DNA of 64,000 nucleotides from Streptomyces sp. CB02058 (GTDB taxonomy: Bacteria; Actinomycetota; Actinomycetes; Streptomycetales; Streptomycetaceae), in the NCBI RefSeq assembly GCF_001905505.1, contig NZ_LIPG01000004.1, positions 124,001-188,000 on the forward strand. The letters are read 5' to 3'. A model generated the notes under the pieces. It made no database searches, was not told where the DNA came from, and saw only the letters and a list, made by a program, of their open reading frames with translations. Both the position numbers and the translations under genes were made by a program. This document shows, piece after piece, positions 39,718-47,522 of this stretch; position 1 is the first letter of the stretch; the number at the start of each line of letters is the position of its first letter.

Positions 39718-41190
39718 ATGAGTGCCCCCACCAGCACGTCCGCCGGCAGTACGTCGGCCACCGCCACACCGACCGCCCCCGGCGCCCTCCCCCTCATCGG
39801 GCACGCGCACCGGCTCGCCCGCGACCCCCTGCCGTTCATGACCTCGCTGCGCGAGCACGGCACCGTCGTCCGCATACGCATCGGGCCGACTCCCGCGTAC
39901 GTCGTCACCGATCCCGCCCTGACGCGTGAGGTCCTGGTGACCGACGCCGCTCATTACGCGAAGGGCGGCAGGATCATCGACGCGCTGCGCATGTTCTTCG
40001 GTGACGGGCTCGCCACGGTCGCCGACGGAGACACGCATCTGCGCAACAGGCGTCTCGTGCAACCCATGTTCAACAAGGCCCACATAGCCGATCGCGGCGC
40101 CCCCATGATCGAGCAGGTACGGAACGCGGTCGGCGCCTGGCCCGCCGGTGTGCCGCGCGACGTGTACGCGGACATGAACGAGGTGGCCCTCTCCGCGTTC
40201 CTGGTCGCCCTGTTCGGCGCGGACCTCCCGGGACATCTGGAGGGCGAGTTCGTCACCCTCATGCCCGAGATCATGAAGGGGGCGATCCGTCAGACGATCC
40301 TTCCGACCTGGGTCACCCGCCTCCCTCTGCCGGCCAACCGGGCCCACGCGGACCGTGTGGCGCGGCTGCGCGCCCTCATCGACCAGGCGATCGACCACCA
40401 CAGCGTCCGGTCCCCCGGGACGGGCCCCTCGGGCGGCACCGCCCCGGCCGAGGGCGTCGCGCCCGGGGCCGGGGCGGCGGGCTGCCCGCACGCCACACCC
40501 CGGGGGCAGGACCAGGGCGGACTGTTCAAGACCCTGCTGACCGCAGAGGACCCCCTCACCCGGCAGCAGCTCCAGGACGAGGCGATCACTCTGCTGACCG
40601 GGGCGATCGAGACCACCGGGACGACTCTCGCCTGGACGTTGTACGAGATCACTCAGAACTCCGGGATGGAGAAACGTCTCCGCGAGGAGCTCGCGGCCGT
40701 CTGCGGTGACCGCCCCCTCCGCTACGACGACATCGGCCGGCTCACCTACGCCCGCCAGGTGCTGCACGAGTCCATCCGCAAGTACGGCCCCGCCTGGATG
40801 GTGACCCGCACGGCGACCCGCGACATCGAGCTCGGCGGGCATCGCATACCCGAGGGCGCGGACGTCGTCTGGAGCCCTTATCTCCATCAGCACGACGCCC
40901 GCTGGTTCCCCGATCCGGAGACCTTCGATCCGGACCGCTGGACGCCGGAGCGCGCGCCCGCCGCACGTGGTTCGTTCCTCGCCTTCGGTGACGGGCGCCG
41001 CAAGTGCATCGGCGAGAACTTCGCCTGGGCCGAACTCCAGATCATCCTGGCCAGCATCCTCCGTGCCTGGCCCCGCATCACGCTCACCTCCCGGCCTCCG
41101 CGCGCCCAGGCCGTCGTCACGGTGAAGCCGGACGCCCTGAGCATGGCGTACCACCCGCGGGCGGCGTCGGTGACGGAACCCGGCGCCTGA
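39718..41190 (+). CDS. Cytochrome P450
   Basis: This 490-residue P450 has the I-helix motif GAIETTGTT, the ExxR pair in HESIRKYGP, a PERF-like DPDRWTPE segment and the haem loop FGDGRRKCIG with ligand Cys430. Overall it resembles the CYP183/pentalenene-oxygenase-like group, soluble and served by separate ferredoxins. A Gly/Pro/Ala-rich insertion of about 40 residues (roughly 226-265) precedes the I-helix, which is unusual. The ATG at 39718 is preferred over earlier ATGs at 39664 and 39670 because AGGAG lies between them, although at a long spacing. No terpene synthase or ferredoxin is nearby, so its substrate is unknown. Confidence 0.9.
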   Translation: MSAPTSTSAGSTSATATPTAPGALPLIGHAHRLARDPLPFMTSLREHGTVVRIRIGPTPAYVVTDPALTREVLVTDAAHYAKGGRIIDALRMFFGDGLATVADGDTHLRNRRLVQPMFNKAHIADRGAPMIEQVRNAVGAWPAGVPRDVYADMNEVALSAFLVALFGADLPGHLEGEFVTLMPEIMKGAIRQTILPTWVTRLPLPANRAHADRVARLRALIDQAIDHHSVRSPGTGPSGGTAPAEGVAPGAGAAGCPHATPRGQDQGGLFKTLLTAEDPLTRQQLQDEAITLLTGAIETTGTTLAWTLYEITQNSGMEKRLREELAAVCGDRPLRYDDIGRLTYARQVLHESIRKYGPAWMVTRTATRDIELGGHRIPEGADVVWSPYLHQHDARWFPDPETFDPDRWTPERAPAARGSFLAFGDGRRKCIGENFAWAELQIILASILRAWPRITLTSRPPRAQAVVTVKPDALSMAYHPRAASVTEPGA

Positions 41191-41195
41191 CCGGC

Positions 41196-41238
41196 CCGCC
41201 CGCCGCGTCCGCCGGGCTCCGGCGGACGCGGCGGGCGG
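41196..41238 (+). terminator. Strong terminator after the P450 gene
   Basis: A 20-bp perfect stem (41196-41215 with 41219-41238) with a 3-base loop begins five bases after the P450 stop. Confidence 0.85.
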
Positions 41239-41276
41239 CGCTCACGGGCGGCGGCCGGAACGCGCGAGGGGCACCC

Positions 41277-41450
41277 GCCCTGACCCTCACCACGTTCACC
41301 GAGGTCCGCTGGAACGACCCGTACTGCGTCCGCTGCGGCTTCCGCCTCCTGGACGACGGCGAACTGACCCCCGGCCTGCGGACGATCCGTCGGCGTGAAG
41401 CGGCACACGGCCTGGACCGGTGGCCCCGCGTCTGTACGCGGCGCTCGCTG
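41277..41450 (+). pseudogene. C-terminal remnant of a GNAT acetyltransferase
   Basis: The plus-strand frame reads TLTTFTEVRWNDPYCVRCGFRLLDD and then GELTPGLRTIRRREAAHGLDRW, closely matching the end of GNAT N-acetyltransferases (strand, WN.P.Y...GFR, then a helix). The acetyl-CoA-binding half is absent, and the frame upstream runs back through the P450 terminator. It is a leftover 3' fragment. Confidence 0.65.
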
Positions 41451-41488
41451 CGACCAGGGCGAACGGCCCGGGAGCCACCTCCACGGGC

Positions 41489-42130
41489 TCAGTCGCTCAG
41501 GGCGAGCCTGACACCGAACCCCGCGATGACGGTGCCGGTGATCCGGTCGAGCAGACGCCGGGCCTGAGGCTTGCGCAGCCAGTTGTGCAGCACGCGTGCG
41601 AACCCGATGAGGGCGGCCGACCACAGCAGACCGAGGGCGATGTGCACCGAGGTGAGCAGGAGCCCCATGGCGAAGTGGCTCACGCCCTCGGGAATGAACT
41701 GGGGCAGGACGGCGACGTAGAACGCGCCCATCTTCGGGTTGAGGAGGTTGGTGAGGGTGCCCTGCCGCCAGCCGCCGGGGACCGAGTCCTGACCGGTGAG
41801 CAGAGGGGACTCGTCGGTGGCGTCCCGCCCGGGCAGCCCACGGAAGGTGTCCCTGAGCATGCGGACGCCCAGCCAGACGAGGTAGACGGCGCCCGCCCAG
41901 CGCAACGTCACATAGGCGAGGTGGGACGCGGTCAGGAGCGCGGTCACCCCCAAGGACGTGAGTGCGCCCCACACCAGGGTGCCGGTCTGGACTCCGAGGA
42001 CGACGCCCCAGGCTCTCCTGCGCCGGCCGAGGGCCGAGGTGCGAAGGATCAGAGCGGTGTCGAGTCCGGGAGTGAGAGTGAGAAGCCCTACGACCAGGGC
42101 GAAGGACCACAGCGCGGTGTCTATTGCCAT
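41489..42130 (-). CDS. LysE/RhtB-family amino-acid exporter
   Basis: This 213-residue membrane protein has the LysE layout: an N-terminal helix with LTLTPGLDTALILRTSALGRRRRAWGVVLG (the PG motif after the first segment), a hydrophilic loop at about residues 95-120, NLLNPKMGAFYVAVLPQFIP, and terminal helices. Such proteins export amino acids or their derivatives. It is a single gene, divergent from an LLM oxidoreductase. The exported compound is unknown. Confidence 0.9.
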   Translation of the reverse strand: MAIDTALWSFALVVGLLTLTPGLDTALILRTSALGRRRRAWGVVLGVQTGTLVWGALTSLGVTALLTASHLAYVTLRWAGAVYLVWLGVRMLRDTFRGLPGRDATDESPLLTGQDSVPGGWRQGTLTNLLNPKMGAFYVAVLPQFIPEGVSHFAMGLLLTSVHIALGLLWSAALIGFARVLHNWLRKPQARRLLDRITGTVIAGFGVRLALSD

Positions 42131-42239
42131 GGAAGGCCAGCGTACGAGAACGCGCGGCCGGTCTCCTCACGCACCCCCTCTTTGTGAGGAATCCCGGCTC
42201 ACCCGGGAATAGCCGGCCCGGGTCGCGGTTGATCACACC

Positions 42240-43130
42240 ATGACCTCTGAGACGCGCGAGACATTCGGACGGATCGGTATCTGGAGCGGGGCGCTGCACG
42301 GCTCGCGGACCGACGACGCGGGCAGGAAGGCGATCGCGGAGGCGGTCGCCGAGCTCGAGGAGCTGGGCTACGGCACTCTCTGGCTCGGTGGCAGCCCCTC
42401 GGTCGACGACGCGGCGGCCGTCGTCGCCGCCACCCGCACCATCACCGTGGCCACCGGCATCCTGAGCATCTGGGATCACACCGCCGAGGAGGTGACAGCG
42501 GGAGTCGCGGCCATCGAGGCGAGCGCACGTGACCGGTTCGTCCTCGGCCTGGGCGTCAGCCACGGCCCCATGGTGCCCGCGTATGCGAAGCCGTACAGCG
42601 CCATGGTGGACTACCTCGACGCACTCGACGCGGCGGCACCGCCCGTGGAGGCCGGACACCGGGTGCTCGCCGCGCTCGGCCCGAAGATGCTGAAGCTGGC
42701 GGCCGACCGGTCGCTGGGAGCGCACCCCTATCTCGTCACCACCGAGCACACGGCGGAGGCCCGCGCGGCGCTCGGCCCCGACGCGCTGCTCGCCCCGGAA
42801 CTGTCGGTCGTGCTCGACACCGACCTCGAGCGGGCCCGCACGACCGCCCGGAACATGTTCGGCACGTACCTCCGACTTCCCAATTACACGGACAACTTGC
42901 TCCGCCTGGGATTCACGGAGAGCGACTTCGAGGGCGGCGGCAGTGCCCGTCTCCTCGACGCGCTCTTCGCGCTGGGCGACGCCGGGCACGTGAAGGCGCG
43001 TACGCAGGAGTACTTCGACGCGGGGGCGGACCACGTCGCGCTCCAGGTGGTCACCGCGGAAGACCGCGGCAAGGACCTGCCGCGCGCCGAGTGGCGGGAG
43101 CTGGCCGGGGCGTTCGCCGGCGAGCTGTAG
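42240..43130 (+). CDS. LLM-class F420-dependent oxidoreductase
   Basis: This 296-residue luciferase-like TIM-barrel protein resembles the actinobacterial TIGR03620-type subgroup. Support comes from FGRIGIWSGAL at the first strand, EELGYGTLWLGGSPS, TITVATGILSIW, RFVLGLGVSH and VLAALGPKMLKLAADRSLGAHPYLVT. Cofactor F420 rather than FMN is expected in this subgroup; the substrate is unknown. No ribosome site is obvious before the ATG, so translation may be leaderless or weak. It is divergent from the LysE exporter. Confidence 0.85.
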   Translation: MTSETRETFGRIGIWSGALHGSRTDDAGRKAIAEAVAELEELGYGTLWLGGSPSVDDAAAVVAATRTITVATGILSIWDHTAEEVTAGVAAIEASARDRFVLGLGVSHGPMVPAYAKPYSAMVDYLDALDAAAPPVEAGHRVLAALGPKMLKLAADRSLGAHPYLVTTEHTAEARAALGPDALLAPELSVVLDTDLERARTTARNMFGTYLRLPNYTDNLLRLGFTESDFEGGGSARLLDALFALGDAGHVKARTQEYFDAGADHVALQVVTAEDRGKDLPRAEWRELAGAFAGEL

Positions 43131-43164
43131 CCGGAAGGCCGGCCACGGCGGCCGGACCGGCCAC

Positions 43165-43224
43165 CTCGTACCGTACGGAGTGCGAAAACCCGGACCGGTC
43201 ATCTCTCGTACCGTACGGAGCGCG
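43165..43224. repeat. Two direct repeats with a 40-bp period
   Basis: CTCGTACCGTACGGAGTGCG (43165-43184) recurs at 43205-43224 with one change, and a partial third copy (GCCGTACGGAC) begins near 43255. They lie between the stops of two convergent LLM genes. Each unit contains the palindrome CCGTACGG. The function is not evident. Confidence 0.6.
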
Positions 43225-43267
43225 GAACTCCCGGCCGGACCGGCCGCTTCGCATGCCGTACGGACGG

Positions 43268-44185
43268 TCAGCCGGCCCGTACGCCTTCGATGAACCGTCC
43301 TGCCAGGTCGATACGTTCGTCCAGCGCGGCCGGCGTCTGCCCCAGGTCCAGGAAGAGTTCATGGACGCCCGCCCCGGCGGCGGCCCGCGCGTAGTCGATG
43401 TACTGGTCCAAGGTCCCCGCGCGGGGGACCTGAGCCGGGTCGGTCCTCGCGGAAGTCAGGGTGGGGTTGACCCGCAGGGCCATCCGCAGCCCGTCGGGAT
43501 CGCGCTCCGCCCGCTCGGCCTCCTTCACGATGACCGGCCACATGTCCATGAGGGGCGTCAGGGGCATCGCTCCGGGCAGCCATCCGGCGAGCCGCCTGCC
43601 GATCCGGCGGAACCCTGCCGGGGTGAACGCCGCCAGGAGCACGGGCGGCCCCGGCCGTTGGTGCGGCTTGAGTCCGACGACCGTCTCCGGGACGGTGAAC
43701 AGCGGTCCGTCATGGGCGAACACGTCGTGGGTCCAGTACCCGTCGAGCACGTCGAGGGTCTCGTCCAGCCGCCGCCCCCTGGCCTCCCAGGGCACACCGA
43801 CCGCTGTGTACTCGTCGGGCATCCAGCCGAACCCGAGTCCGACGTCCAGACGGCCACGGCTGACGACGTCGAGGGTGGTCAGCGACCGGGCCAGCAGCAG
43901 GGGCGGATACCAGAGGCCGTTGAGCGTACTCGTCCCGAGCCGGACACGGTCCGTGTGAGCAGCGGCGAGGGTCAGCGACACCAGCGGGTCCATGTGGTTC
44001 TCGTAGGACCGCGGCATGACACCGCCGGCGCCGGGGTACGGCACGCTGGGTGTCCGGGGCGCGAGGACACGGTCGCCGCTCCAGAGGGAGTCGTAGCCCA
44101 TCTCCTCGGCGGTACGGCTCACGGCGACGACTGCATCCGCGTCGGCGTCGCGGCCGAAGGTGGGCAGGGCCAGACCCAGTCGCAT
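43268..44185 (-). CDS. LLM-class F420-dependent oxidoreductase
   Basis: This 305-residue luciferase-like protein starts MRLGLALPTFGRDAD, with EEMGYDSLWSGDRVL, VRLGTSTLNG, RLDVGLGFGWMPDEYTAVGVPW and RRLDETLDVLDGYW as family markers. It belongs to a different LLM subgroup (TIGR03619-like) from its neighbour at 42240. F420-dependent oxidation or reduction of an unknown small molecule is expected. The ATG at 44185 follows GGGAGA at five bases. It is convergent with the other LLM gene across the repeat element. Confidence 0.85.
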   Translation of the reverse strand: MRLGLALPTFGRDADADAVVAVSRTAEEMGYDSLWSGDRVLAPRTPSVPYPGAGGVMPRSYENHMDPLVSLTLAAAHTDRVRLGTSTLNGLWYPPLLLARSLTTLDVVSRGRLDVGLGFGWMPDEYTAVGVPWEARGRRLDETLDVLDGYWTHDVFAHDGPLFTVPETVVGLKPHQRPGPPVLLAAFTPAGFRRIGRRLAGWLPGAMPLTPLMDMWPVIVKEAERAERDPDGLRMALRVNPTLTSARTDPAQVPRAGTLDQYIDYARAAAGAGVHELFLDLGQTPAALDERIDLAGRFIEGVRAG

Positions 44186-44280
44186 GTGTCTCCCTTCGGC
44201 TGCGGACGCGTGCGCGTCCGCAGGTATCGGGCTGAACCACGGCAACATACATGTGCCCTGCAACCATATACGCCAGAGGC

Positions 44281-45129
44281 TCAGGCGGTGCGGCCCCCGA
44301 GACGGTGCGGGTGTGCCGGATACACCCCGAGGACGCGTACCTCGGAGGAGAAGAAGCGCAGTTCGTTGAGGGCGAGGTCGACACGGGGGTCGTCGGGGTG
44401 TCCCTCGATCTCGACGTAGAAGTGGCTGGCGTTGAGCCCCGCGCCCATCTGGTAGCTCTCGATCTTGGTGAGGTTCACGGAGCTGCTGGCGAACCCGCCG
44501 AGGGCCTTGTAGAGGGCGCTGGGAATGTTGCGCACGCTGAAGAAGAGGCTCGTCATCGTGGGTTCGCCCGTGTCCGGTGCGATGCTCGCTTCCCGGGAGA
44601 GGACGACGAACCGGGTGGTGTTGTCCGGGTCGTCCTCGACACCGGCCCGCAGCACGTCCAGGCCGTGCAGCCGGGCCGCGGCGGGCGGGGCGAGGGCCGC
44701 GTGCCGCGGGTCGCCCAGCTCCGCGACCTCGCGTGCCGCACCGGCCGTGTCGTCGGCGACGAGCGTGCGCCAGCCACCCTCTCGCAGGACCTTCCGGCAC
44801 TGGCCGAGGGCATGCACATGGCTGCGTACGCACTCCACGTCCTCGGTGGTGGCGCCACGCACGCCCATGAGGTCGAAGCGGATGGCGAGGAAGTGCTCGG
44901 CGACGATGAACAGCCCCGACTCGGGGAGCAGGTGATGAACGTCGGCGACGCGTCCGGCCGTCGAGTTGTCGACCGGGATCACGGCGAGATCGGCCGTACC
45001 GAGGGTGACGGCGTCCAGGGCCTGCTCGAAACCGGTACAGGGCATTTCACCGCATTCCGGGTAGAGGAACCGGGCGGCCGTCGCCGAATTCGACCCGGGC
45101 TCGCCCTGATATGCAACGGTCGTCGTCAC
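44281..45129 (-). CDS. pheA: Prephenate dehydratase
   Basis: This 282-residue enzyme converts prephenate to phenylpyruvate in phenylalanine synthesis. It has the two-lobed catalytic domain with AYQGEPGSNSATAA, IPVDNSTAGRV and the TRF motif in NTTRFVVLS. An ACT domain follows from about residue 190 (SLFFSVRNIPSALYKALGGFASSSVNLTKIES), where phenylalanine would bind for feedback control; the usual ESRP reads ESYQ, so inhibition may be altered. It is a lone gene, and no other aromatic pathway gene is near. It may be a second copy serving a specialised need. Confidence 0.9.
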   Translation of the reverse strand: MTTTVAYQGEPGSNSATAARFLYPECGEMPCTGFEQALDAVTLGTADLAVIPVDNSTAGRVADVHHLLPESGLFIVAEHFLAIRFDLMGVRGATTEDVECVRSHVHALGQCRKVLREGGWRTLVADDTAGAAREVAELGDPRHAALAPPAAARLHGLDVLRAGVEDDPDNTTRFVVLSREASIAPDTGEPTMTSLFFSVRNIPSALYKALGGFASSSVNLTKIESYQMGAGLNASHFYVEIEGHPDDPRVDLALNELRFFSSEVRVLGVYPAHPHRLGGRTA

Positions 45130-45339
45130 CGTGTCTCGCCTTCCACCGTGCTGATCGCGTCCATGAACGGCAGAAGCTCCACCGAAATCGCGTGTACTCC
45201 AGTATCGGGGGTACGCCCGGGGCCGGAATCACAGGGGTGCGGGGCTTCACCTGGCAGTCGCCCCGGCCGAGTGGGGCCGGCGGGGCGGATACTCGGTCTC
45301 TCCCCCGCGGTCGCGGGGAGGCGGAGAGAGGGTGCGCGT

Positions 45340-46137
45340 GTGCGGGTGACGATGACGAGCGTGGCCAAGCGGGCCGGCCGCGCCAACGAGGACTTCACGG
45401 GTGCCGTGCCGACGGCCGCCGTGCTCATCGACGGCGCAGGAATCCCCGGTGCCGCATCCGTCTGCCGGCACGGTGTGGCCTGGTACGCGTCACGGCTGGG
45501 CGGCAGTCTCCTCGGCCTGCTCGCGGGCGCGCCCGAGCGCGGTCTGCCGGCGCTGCTCGCCGAGGCGATCGAACAGGTGACGGACGGCCACCGGGGCACC
45601 TGCGATGTCGCCGACCCCATCAGTCCGTCGGCGACCGTGGCCGTGCTGCGCGTGTCCGGCGGTCTGGCCGAGTACCTGGTGCTCGGCGATTCGGTCGTCG
45701 TGCTCGACGAAGGTGACGACACACCGCCGCTCGTCCTGACCGATCCCAGGGAGACGGTCGTCTGCCGGCCGTACCGGGCGGTGCTCGAAGCCACCGCCGA
45801 GGACAGCGACGACTACCGCCGCGTCCTGCGGGACATGCGCGCCAACCGGAACCGTCCGGGCGGCTTCTGGGTGGCCAAGGACGACCCCCGGGCGGCGGAG
45901 GAGGCGATCACCGGATGCGGTCCGGTCTCCGGGCTGAGCGCTGCCGCACTCCTCAGCAACGGCGCCGGCCGCATCGTGGACCTGTTCGGGCTCACCGACT
46001 GGCCGGGGGTCATGGCCACCCTGGCGTCGGGCGGATCCGCCGACATCATCCGCCGGGTCCGCCGGGCGGAGGCCCGCCGGGCGGTCGCGGCGGACGACGC
46101 GACGATCACCTACTGCACAGGCCTCGGCCCGGCCTGA
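45340..46137 (+). CDS. PP2C-family protein phosphatase-like protein
   Basis: This 265-residue protein has a PP2C-type fold seen in actinobacterial integrase-associated or resistance-associated phosphatases: NEDFTGAVPTAAVLIDGAG near the start, HGVAWYASRLGGSLL, ATVAVLRVSGGLAEYLVLGDSVVVL, and the C-terminal LSNGAGRIVDLFGLTDWPGVM. In active members the last motif normally has Asp (xDGA) as a metal ligand; here residue 207 is Asn (AAC codon at 45958-45960). It may be inactive or regulatory. The GTG at 45340 is chosen for the GGAGAGAGGG ribosome site; ATG at 45352 is possible. It is divergent from pheA. Confidence 0.78.
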   Translation: MRVTMTSVAKRAGRANEDFTGAVPTAAVLIDGAGIPGAASVCRHGVAWYASRLGGSLLGLLAGAPERGLPALLAEAIEQVTDGHRGTCDVADPISPSATVAVLRVSGGLAEYLVLGDSVVVLDEGDDTPPLVLTDPRETVVCRPYRAVLEATAEDSDDYRRVLRDMRANRNRPGGFWVAKDDPRAAEEAITGCGPVSGLSAAALLSNGAGRIVDLFGLTDWPGVMATLASGGSADIIRRVRRAEARRAVAADDATITYCTGLGPA

Positions 46138-46202
46138 CCTCCGCGCGGCCGCCGGTCGGGTCAGGCCGGGTGAGTCCTCTCGACGAGGTCCCGTCGGGAC
46201 AG

Positions 46203-47054
46203 TCAGGAGAGGTTCTTCTGCTCGACGTCCCAGTCGCCGGAGCACATCCCGCAGTCCGGGCCCACGAACTCCGCCCGCGCCACGGCGTCGCCCTTGAGCT
46301 GCCACTTCAGCCAGTTCACACCGACGCGGCCGAACTCGCCGCCGTTGGGCTCGGCATACGTGCCGTAGTGCCCGACGTCGAGGTTTCCGGAGAACGCGGG
46401 CAGTCCGGCGGGAAGCCTGTCCCAGTCATCGGCGGCGTTCTCGTACGCGATGTCGTCCGGGCCTCCGATGAAGTACGCGATGGGCGCGTGCAGACGGGGC
46501 AGCTGGATCCGTTTGTCGAGCCTGCTCATCAACCCGCTGTTCCACATGACCGTCGTGTCGATACGCGGGTCGTCGGCGATCTCCATCGTTTCCAGCCCGC
46601 CGCACGACTGGCCCATGACCGCGATCCGCGACGTGTCGATCCGGCCCCTGAACCTGCTGTCCGGGTCGCTGGCGGCCGCGACGGCCCAGTCCACCGCCTC
46701 GATGAGCATGTCCGAGGACGTCCGGCCGGAGCCACCCGGGACCCCGCTGGCGATCACGAGGAAGCCATGGGAGGCGAACTCGGTCAGGATGTTCTCGAAC
46801 CAGGTGCCGTCCGCGCGGCACGCTCCGTTGCCCCAGGCGACGACGGGCAGCTTCTCCCCGGCCGGAAGGATGTCCGGCCGGTAGACCGTGTGGCCGGGCA
46901 GGGTCGCCACGGTCTCGTATCCCGCGGGGTGGGGTCCCGTCCCGCCTGCCGCGGCGACCTCGGCATCCGCCCCTGCCGCCGTCGCCGGTGCGAGTAACAC
47001 CATGGCGAGCAGTCCCGCTGCGGCGCCGGCGACGCGGCGCATCATCTGCCTCAT
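46203..47054 (-). CDS. Secreted alpha/beta hydrolase
   Basis: This 283-residue exported hydrolase has a signal peptide (RRVAGAAAGLLAMVLLAPATAAGA) and a cutinase/PET-hydrolase-like or feruloyl-type alpha/beta core. Ser150 lies in GQSCG; further features are LPVVAWGNGACRADG, FLVIASGVPGGSGRTSSDM, and DVGHYGTY with the probable catalytic His. A pair of cysteines, CGMC, is close to the C terminus. It would act on an external ester or polymer. AGGAGG precedes the ATG. Given the neighbouring pectin-directed genes a plant-polymer substrate is plausible but unproven. Confidence 0.78.
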   Translation of the reverse strand: MRQMMRRVAGAAAGLLAMVLLAPATAAGADAEVAAAGGTGPHPAGYETVATLPGHTVYRPDILPAGEKLPVVAWGNGACRADGTWFENILTEFASHGFLVIASGVPGGSGRTSSDMLIEAVDWAVAAASDPDSRFRGRIDTSRIAVMGQSCGGLETMEIADDPRIDTTVMWNSGLMSRLDKRIQLPRLHAPIAYFIGGPDDIAYENAADDWDRLPAGLPAFSGNLDVGHYGTYAEPNGGEFGRVGVNWLKWQLKGDAVARAEFVGPDCGMCSGDWDVEQKNLS

Positions 47055-47197
47055 TCGTGTTCCACCTCCTGGATCCGGAATCCTGTCGGTCGAGCACGCT
47101 AGGTACGCCCGGGGGCCGAGTCACCCGCGGGGCCTGAACACTGGTGAAAGTACCGATCGCCACCGGGGCGGCAGGACCGGGCCGGCGGGCGGGCGGC

Positions 47198-47494
47198 TCA
47201 CGGGCTGTCCGCCTGCCAGGCCCACCGCTTCGGGTCGGCGTCCACCGGTCCGTACACGGCGCTGCCTCCCGCGCCGAACTTGCCGAGCTCCGTCCCGAGA
47301 GCCGCGCCCACCGCGAGACGGTCCGCGGGCCAGCCGGTCACGTCCAGGAGCAGCCCGTCCAGCGGGCCGCCCACCAGCTCGACGTAGACGTGACCGGGCC
47401 GGGGTCCCGGATCGGGGTCGTCGTGGTCGGCGCCGTAGACGCGGCGTCTCATCAGTTCGTCCATGCCTTCCAGCATCACAGCCACCACTGACAA
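47198..47494 (-). CDS. Small hypothetical protein
   Basis: This protein of up to 98 residues contains PGHVYVELVGGPLDGLLLDVTGW, a pattern (VxLxGGPxDG) seen in many small Streptomyces proteins of unknown function, and ends KRWAWQADSP. The TTG at 47494 gives the longest form; ATG codons at 47476, 47464 and 47452 are alternatives, and none has a strong ribosome site. It lies 28 bases from the end of the rhamnogalacturonan lyase gene on the same strand but is probably unrelated to it. Confidence 0.6.
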   Translation of the reverse strand: MSVVAVMLEGMDELMRRRVYGADHDDPDPGPRPGHVYVELVGGPLDGLLLDVTGWPADRLAVGAALGTELGKFGAGGSAVYGPVDADPKRWAWQADSP

Positions 47495-47522
47495 TCCACC
47501 GTGGAGCGCCGAGGGGCGGTGC

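Noticed and set aside
37642..41154. A minus-strand open frame of about 1170 codons
   Set aside because: It runs antisense across four well-supported plus-strand genes and pseudogene debris. Its translation is low-complexity Gly/Val/Arg, the usual third-position artefact in high-GC DNA.
39718..41190. A terpene or other biosynthetic gene cluster around the P450
   Set aside because: No synthase, ferredoxin or tailoring genes accompany it. The neighbours are gene remnants, an exporter and unrelated oxidoreductases.
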